Positions 62,401 to 64,000 of a stretch of 64,000 nt of DNA are shown here, in pieces (the stretch's first letter is position 1; every line of letters begins with the position of its first letter). Both the position numbers and the translations under genes were made by a program. The notes under the pieces are model-generated. The model ran no database searches. It saw only the letters and a program-made list of their open reading frames with translations, and was not told the DNA's origin. Source of the DNA: Lepus europaeus (lineage: Eukaryota; Chordata; Mammalia; Lagomorpha; Leporidae). Where the stretch lies: assembly GCF_033115175.1 (NCBI RefSeq), contig NC_084847.1, positions 51,531,612 to 51,595,611 of the forward strand, given 5' to 3'.

Positions 62401-63481
62401 CCCACGTGGGTGCAGGGGCCCAAGCAGTTAGGCCGTCTCCCAGCAGGGAGCTGGATCGGAAGAGAAGCAGCCAGGAATTGAACCAGTGCTCATACGGGAT
62501 GCTGGCGCTGCAAGTGGTGGCTTAAGCCACTGTGCCACATTGCCAGCCCCTGTTTTCACATTGATGATTGCCTAGGACTTGTTACTCCCTTTCCAAGGGA
62601 TTGCTCCCACCTGGGTGTCTAGGACCTCCGTTTGCCCAGAGGGGTCTGAGAAGCCTGTGGCCGCCTTGTTCATGGAAGCTCTGTGCCCCGTCTGTCCAGA
62701 GGTCGTCTCCCCACTCCCCACGAGTGACCCAGGCTCTTAGTGAGGAGAGTCGCTGGACTTGATGGAGCAGCCTCGGGCCGGTGCTGGGGCGTTGCTGCCT
62801 GCGGGCACGCTGTGGTGTGCCTGCCGCAGACCTGAGCTGCAGGTCTCTGTGGGGACCCTGGACGAGGCTGTGGTGGAAGTGCCCTGGCCATTGCCTGCGG
62901 GCACGCTGTGGTGTGCCTGCCGCAGAGCTGAGCCGCAGGTCTCTGTGGGGACCCTGGACGAGGCTGTGGTGGAAGTGCCCTGGCCATTGCCCGTGGTATT
63001 CAGAAATGCAGAAATGAGGCTAACCCAGGATGGGTGCAGAGGCGGCCACAGTGCAGGATGGCTCGGGGCCTGCGGACGTGAGGCCGAGCTTTGGCCCGAG
63101 GACGTCCTGTAGCTGCCCTGTCAGCTAACGCCTTCGAGGCCTCATTCCTGGAGTGACCGCGCCGCCCCAAGGACGGAGGTCCTGGAGGAGCTGGTGCCAG
63201 CGAGGTGCCAGCGTCCGTTCCCCGTCGCAGGAGGAGCAGGGGCACCCTATCCCCTGGAGACCTCCGCACCCCTTCCTGCAGTGCCGTGGCTGCGCCCTCC
63301 ATGCGCGGCTCTTCCGCGCTGATCCTCTCTTCTCATTGCAGTGAGGCCACGCAAGACCATCCGGGGCAAGCAGAGCGTCATCACCCCTGCAGCCAGGCCA
63401 GGCCGCCGCCCGGGGAAGAAGCCCACCCGGCGGGCGCGGCCCAAGGCGCCCCCTGGGGACGACGCTGAGGTGGATGAGCTG
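32220..63481 (+). CDS. BAZ1B: BAZ1B (WSTF) middle and C-terminal part, copy B, eleven exons
   Basis: Exons 32220-32489 (5' end lost in the gap), 38727-38865, 39603-39736, 44170-44272, 44939-45037, 46517-46694, 48379-48561, 56770-56917, 57756-57903, 60984-61099 and 63342-63481. Phases all fit and there is no in-frame stop. Encoded in order: a charged Lys/Glu coiled-coil-like stretch, the WSD/WHIM region (TPIGTDRNHNRYWLFSDEVP) found in ISWI-partner proteins, a linker, the PHD finger, an acidic run and a basic linker. The bromodomain exons would start about 0.45 kb past the window end if this copy continues like copy A. Together with the last two exons at 15649-16202, about 706 codons of roughly 1480 are present. 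The WAC and DDT parts are missing. The last five exons duplicate 749-14678. Confidence 0.95.
32705..32830 (+). repeat. MIR-like fragment
   Basis: ggccttggcaagctacttac and cacgcctcacttgg resemble the MIR core. Weak. Confidence 0.35.
32942..33280 (+). repeat. Young C-SINE, sense (first of a same-site pair)
   Basis: ggccggcgccgtggcttaac to A19. Preceded and followed by cagcattatt. Confidence 0.94.
33291..33635 (+). repeat. Young C-SINE, sense (second of a same-site pair)
   Basis: ggccggcgccgcagctcaac to an A-rich tail, again followed by cagcattatt. Confidence 0.94.
34142..34210. repeat. 34-bp tandem duplication inside the L1 relic
   Basis: gacctcgtcatgctacggg begins at 34145 and again at 34179, perfect over the unit. 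Confidence 0.92.
34705..34770 (-). repeat. C-SINE fragment, antisense
   Basis: attttatttatttgaaaggt and ttcccaaatgc, cut by the next element. Confidence 0.65.
34771..35088 (-). repeat. C-SINE, antisense
   Basis: aaagatttatttatttattt to acgccatgtgccagtcc. Confidence 0.88.
35150..35452 (-). repeat. C-SINE, antisense
   Basis: taagatttattttatttatt to tgccacagcaccagccc. Confidence 0.9.
35583..35917 (-). repeat. C-SINE, antisense
   Basis: aaagatttatttatttgaga to actacagcaccggccc. Confidence 0.92.
36087..36408 (+). repeat. Young C-SINE, sense, with target duplication
   Basis: ggccagcaccacggctcac to A9. aaaaactctatc before and aaaaactttatc after. Confidence 0.92.
36620..36840 (-). repeat. Old C-SINE, antisense
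   Basis: T12, aagttttatttatttgaaag, then a diverged body. Confidence 0.75.
36849..37153 (-). repeat. C-SINE, antisense
   Basis: aaagatttatttatttcttt to accatggcgccggcccc. Confidence 0.9.
37411..37728 (+). repeat. Young C-SINE, sense, with target duplication
   Basis: gggccggcgccgtggctcac to caaaacaaaaaaac. cctggcattgt flanks both sides. Confidence 0.93.
38336..38657 (-). repeat. Young C-SINE, antisense
   Basis: T21, gggcagagtggacagagag, to gctgcggcgccagcctc. Confidence 0.92.
38727..38865 (+). CDS. BAZ1B: BAZ1B exon leading into the WSD region
   Basis: 139 nt after tcaacag. Encodes VKLEREAEEERIRKHK and later TPIGTDRNHNR. The charged helix continues and then enters the WSD/WHIM motif. Donor GTCAGT. 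Confidence 0.95.
38866..39602 (+). other. BAZ1B: BAZ1B intron
   Basis: One old sense C-SINE. The rest is unique. Confidence 0.75.
39045..39320 (+). repeat. Old C-SINE, sense
   Basis: ggcagacgctgtgtccgcg, tgggagacctgggttgac and cagataaaacgcataaa. Strongly diverged. Confidence 0.7.
39603..39736 (+). CDS. BAZ1B: BAZ1B exon, WSD/WHIM core
   Basis: 134 nt. Encodes YWLFSDEVPGLFIEKGW, the conserved aromatic motif of the WSD/WHIM module thought to contact ISWI or DNA. Then HDSIDYRF and a variable charged tail ending CPR plus one base, donor GTAAGT. Confidence 0.94.
40122..40395 (-). repeat. Old C-SINE, antisense
   Basis: aaaatttatgtatttatttg to gtacaacagctcccccg. Confidence 0.8.
40660..40935 (-). 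repeat. Old C-SINE, antisense
   Basis: atttttttaaacattatgta, tccactctccaaatgctcac, to gcacctggatacaagg. Confidence 0.75.
41079..41402 (-). repeat. Young C-SINE, antisense, with target duplication
   Basis: T18, gacaagcagaatggatag, to catggcaccggcc. gagaagtctcc flanks both sides. Confidence 0.93.
41420..41735 (-). repeat. C-SINE, antisense
   Basis: aatttctttttaaggttttt, then ttacttatttatttattt, to ccgcagtgctgacccc. Confidence 0.85.
42360..42675 (+). repeat. C-SINE, sense
   Basis: ggggccagcgttgtggcacag to A15. Moderately diverged. Confidence 0.88.
42754..43090 (+). repeat. C-SINE, sense, left arm of the inverted duplication
   Basis: ggggcaggcactgtggcgtag to aaataaataaataaatc. Confidence 0.9.
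43302..43620 (-). repeat. C-SINE, antisense, right arm of the inverted duplication
   Basis: T20, cctaagatttatttatttg, to tgccacagcacctgcccc. It shares the unusual ccaggtctctgctatgg with the left-arm SINE. Confidence 0.9.
43689..43994. mobile_element. Tigger-type (MER8/Tigger3-like) DNA transposon relic
   Basis: tggtaaacctaagcagaaa, gcatttaatatgcccaaag, ggctggctgtgagctgc and tattgctttcacaccgtg follow, in order, the pattern of Tigger-derived non-autonomous elements. The end gaccatctaca resembles the terminal repeat. Family name from memory of the consensus. Confidence 0.7.
44170..44272 (+). CDS. BAZ1B: BAZ1B exon, WSD linker
   Basis: 103 nt after ttcttag. Encodes KKANLGKNANLNSH and later TTVPKQGQNL plus TG of a Trp codon, donor GTAACG. 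The joined codon at the 5' border reads Asn. Confidence 0.9.
44273..44938 (+). other. BAZ1B: BAZ1B intron, unique
   Basis: No repeat or gene recognised. AT-rich in 44690-44850. Confidence 0.7.
44939..45037 (+). CDS. BAZ1B: BAZ1B exon, WSD continuation
   Basis: 99 nt. Encodes FLCDSQKELDELLNC and LHPQGIRESQLKERL. This matches the WHIM pattern of a Trp/Phe motif followed by an Arg-Glu-x-x-Leu helix. Donor GTGAGG. Confidence 0.94.
45150..45432 (-). repeat. C-SINE, antisense
   Basis: taagatttatttatttattt, short body lacking part of the middle, to tgcgacaccacaagtc. Confidence 0.85.
45600..45908 (+). repeat. C-SINE, sense
   Basis: gcgggctagtgctgtgccatg to caaataaatgaataaaatc. Confidence 0.87.
45909..46310 (+). 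repeat. Old L1 3' end, plus strand
   Basis: agtggtggccagggcctggg, tggaattggacagtcgtg and gtgagttttacgttatgtg follow the L1M 3' UTR. Confidence 0.65.
46517..46694 (+). CDS. BAZ1B: BAZ1B exon before the duplicated block
   Basis: 178 nt. Encodes YQDIIHSIHLARKPNL and later FLRSDLIEVATRLQKGG, ending EFEAR, phase 0. It is the last BAZ1B exon present only once on this side. The duplicated block starts 0.94 kb downstream. Confidence 0.95.
46695..48378 (+). other. BAZ1B: BAZ1B intron across the duplication edge
   Basis: Unique to 47277, a MER2-type relic 47278-47575, then from 47637 the block that is repeated from position 1. Confidence 0.8.
47278..47575. mobile_element. Tigger2/MER2-type DNA transposon relic
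   Basis: gccctctatgggttctgtat, accatctgcagatcaaaaat, ttattccctacacagttcag and gatcttggtgtcaggagg follow the MER2 pattern of paired terminal repeats. Ends about 60 bases before the repeated block. Confidence 0.75.
48379..48561 (+). CDS. BAZ1B: BAZ1B exon (pre-PHD linker), copy B
   Basis: Same 61 codons as 749-931, no coding difference seen. It joins in frame to the exon ending at 46694. Confidence 0.94.
48800..49258 (-). repeat. Old L1 3' part, minus strand (copy B)
   Basis: Counterpart of 1165-1620, with small indels (for example tctgtctatgg lacking a TCTG). Confidence 0.8.
49335..49710 (+). repeat. Young C-SINE, sense (copy B)
   Basis: Counterpart of 1697-2061. The tail differs: (AAAT)n replaces (ACAA)n. 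Confidence 0.92.
50420..51228 (-). repeat. Old L1 fragment, minus strand (copy B)
   Basis: Counterpart of 2780-3574, split by the same C-SINE. Confidence 0.8.
50702..51034 (-). repeat. Young C-SINE, antisense, inside L1 (copy B)
   Basis: Counterpart of 3046-3381, with several SNPs and a shorter T run. Confidence 0.93.
51229..51470 (-). repeat. C-SINE, antisense (copy B)
   Basis: Counterpart of 3573-3818. Confidence 0.85.
51602..52975 (+). repeat. Old C-SINE 3' half with expanded minisatellite
   Basis: Same SINE remains as at 3950-4190, but the CT-rich tail between them is expanded to about 1.26 kb. Confidence 0.8.
51676..52940. repeat. Minisatellite, about 42 units of 29 or 33 bp
   Basis: Unit core cagggggaggtctctctcat, then tgtctccct. 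A minority of units carry four extra bases (gcct or ccct). Variants: cagaggg for caggggg, catcg for cattg, and a few lacking one TC pair or one G. Purine and pyrimidine blocks alternate. All three forward frames are free of stops, which is not evidence of coding. Confidence 0.97.
54491..54766 (-). repeat. Old C-SINE, antisense (copy B)
   Basis: Counterpart of 5690-5965. Confidence 0.75.
55082..55300 (+). repeat. Old L1 3' fragment (copy B)
   Basis: Counterpart of 6290-6495, with an extra CA in cactcacagaag. Confidence 0.65.
55461..55475 (+). promoter_or_regulatory. CTCF-like motif, plus orientation (copy B)
   Basis: CCACTAGAGGGCAGC, identical to 6658-6672. Confidence 0.55.
55833..56167 (-). 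repeat. C-SINE, antisense (copy B)
   Basis: Counterpart of 7030-7364, with three substitutions. Confidence 0.92.
56770..56917 (+). CDS. BAZ1B: BAZ1B exon with first PHD zinc ligands, copy B
   Basis: Identical in translation to 7967-8114, including CKVCRKKG and the GTATGT donor. Confidence 0.94.
56918..57755 (+). other. BAZ1B: BAZ1B intron within the PHD finger, copy B
   Basis: Same as 8115-8952. No repeat. Confidence 0.8.
57169..57182 (+). promoter_or_regulatory. CTCF-like motif, plus orientation (copy B)
   Basis: CCAGCAGGGGGCAG, identical to 8366-8379. Confidence 0.6.
57756..57903 (+). CDS. BAZ1B: BAZ1B exon with most of the PHD finger, copy B
   Basis: Identical in translation to 8953-9100. 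It carries the CDEC, HLFC and CPAC zinc ligands. Confidence 0.95.
58549..58838 (-). repeat. C-SINE, antisense (copy B)
   Basis: Counterpart of 9746-10035. Confidence 0.85.
58865..59195 (+). repeat. Young C-SINE, sense, nested (copy B)
   Basis: Counterpart of 10062-10392. Confidence 0.93.
59393..59712 (+). repeat. C-SINE, sense, nested (copy B)
   Basis: Counterpart of 10589-10908. Confidence 0.92.
60025..60321 (-). repeat. C-SINE, antisense (copy B)
   Basis: Counterpart of 11221-11517. Confidence 0.9.
60984..61099 (+). CDS. BAZ1B: BAZ1B acidic exon, copy B
   Basis: Identical in translation to 12181-12296. The Glu/Asp run has the same length in both copies. Confidence 0.93.
61316..61888 (-). 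repeat. C-SINE host of a nested insertion (copy B)
   Basis: Counterpart of 12513-13085. Confidence 0.88.
61344..61668 (+). repeat. Young C-SINE, sense, nested (copy B)
   Basis: Counterpart of 12541-12865. Confidence 0.93.
62259..62550 (-). repeat. C-SINE, antisense (copy B)
   Basis: Counterpart of 13456-13747. Confidence 0.9.
62796..62987. repeat. 96-bp tandem duplication (copy B)
   Basis: Counterpart of 13993-14184, still two units. Confidence 0.93.
63342..63481 (+). CDS. BAZ1B: BAZ1B basic linker exon, copy B
   Basis: Identical in translation to 14539-14678. It is the last exon before the window end. Confidence 0.93.
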
Positions 63482-64000
63482 GTGAGGGTGACTTTCTGTC
63501 CGTCCTCCCCACCCCACCCCACCCCAGCACTAGGAATTTGTCAAGCAACAGGTGGGAGCTCCCCCCCTCCCCCCAGCTTGGGCGGCACCGGCAGCCGCAA
63601 GCAGACAGAGGCCCCAGACCCTCCAGGCTGCTATGTCCGGCCTCCCCCTGCTGTGGCCTGCGTCGTGGCCTCAGGGAGCAGGCAGCCTGCAGCTTGTTAA
63701 GGTTTTTAAAATAGTTCCCATGTGTCCGCATTGGGCGCAGGGGCCGGGGCTCCTGCGGGAATGTGGGCAATGCCGGGGCCTCGCTGGCTGGCGCGGCTCT
63801 GCCCACAGTTGTCGTGGCAGGGGCGGGGCCTGCCTGCCCCCAGCCCGCCGTGTCTTAGCACTTTTGTTTCAGGTCTCGCTTGCACTGTAAGGAATAAAAA
63901 GCAGCTCTTGAAAATGTGCCTGTTTCGACAGATTCCACTGCGCTTGGGGCACAAAGCAAGCCACTGGGGAGGCCAGAGGGCGCCGGCAGATCCTTTGTTT
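63482..64000 (+). other. BAZ1B: BAZ1B intron before the bromodomain exon, copy B, cut by window end
   Basis: Matches 14679-15197. The bromodomain exon is not reached. Confidence 0.8.

Larger units (their letters stand above)
61100..63341 (+). other. BAZ1B: BAZ1B 2.2-kb intron, copy B
   Basis: Same as 12297-14538. Confidence 0.8.
47637..64000 (+). repeat. Second copy of the block at 1-15197
   Basis: Collinear with the window start from gtccccgtgag to the window end. The offset grows from 47636 to 48803, almost all of it in the minisatellite. From copy-A position about 7940 only two homopolymer indels were seen. Confidence 0.95.

Overview
The window is mammalian nuclear DNA, most likely European rabbit (Oryctolagus cuniculus) or a close lagomorph. 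The evidence is the density of lagomorph C-SINEs (tRNA-derived, with a CT-rich tail), recognised in both orientations at more than 55 places. They lie among older L1, MIR and Tigger relics. Two genes are recognised, BAZ1B (Williams syndrome transcription factor, WSTF) and FZD9 (Frizzled-9). They are neighbours in the mammalian Williams-Beuren region and are tail to tail here, as in human.

Layout. 1-16202: the 3' part of BAZ1B on + (seven coding exons, from before the PHD finger to the stop, called copy A), followed by its 3' UTR with two AATAAA signals near 17.6 kb. 17.6-20.1 kb: short intergenic spacer. 20102-22139: intronless FZD9 on -, 590 codons, with a GC-rich promoter region up to about 22.5 kb. 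22.5-32.0 kb: intergenic DNA with C-SINEs, MIR fragments, a GT microsatellite, an RFX-type X-box, CTCF-like sites, a CpG-rich patch and a 21-bp minisatellite. 32020-32219: 200 N. 32220-63481: BAZ1B again on + (copy B), starting inside an exon at the gap edge and running through eleven coding exons to just before the bromodomain exons.

The main observation is structural. Positions 1 to about 15197 are repeated at 47637-64000. The five shared coding exons are the same. The first 8 kb differ by scattered SNPs and indels, while the last 7 kb look identical apart from two homopolymer lengths. BAZ1B therefore appears in the order 3' part, FZD9, gap, middle part, 3' part again. The simplest reading is that two contigs or haplotigs overlap by about 16 kb and were placed in the wrong order around the gap. 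A real tandem duplication is the alternative.

The largest difference between the copies is a minisatellite in a BAZ1B intron. It has 4 units in copy A and about 42 units in copy B, and it grew out of the CT-rich tail of an old C-SINE. Other structures of interest are two C-SINEs inserted in succession at one target (three copies of the target duplication), several nested C-SINEs, and an approximately 390-bp inverted duplication in a BAZ1B intron. There is also a convergent arrangement of CTCF-like motifs around the BAZ1B 3' end and FZD9. No previously unknown protein system was found. The novelty is in repeat dynamics and locus structure.
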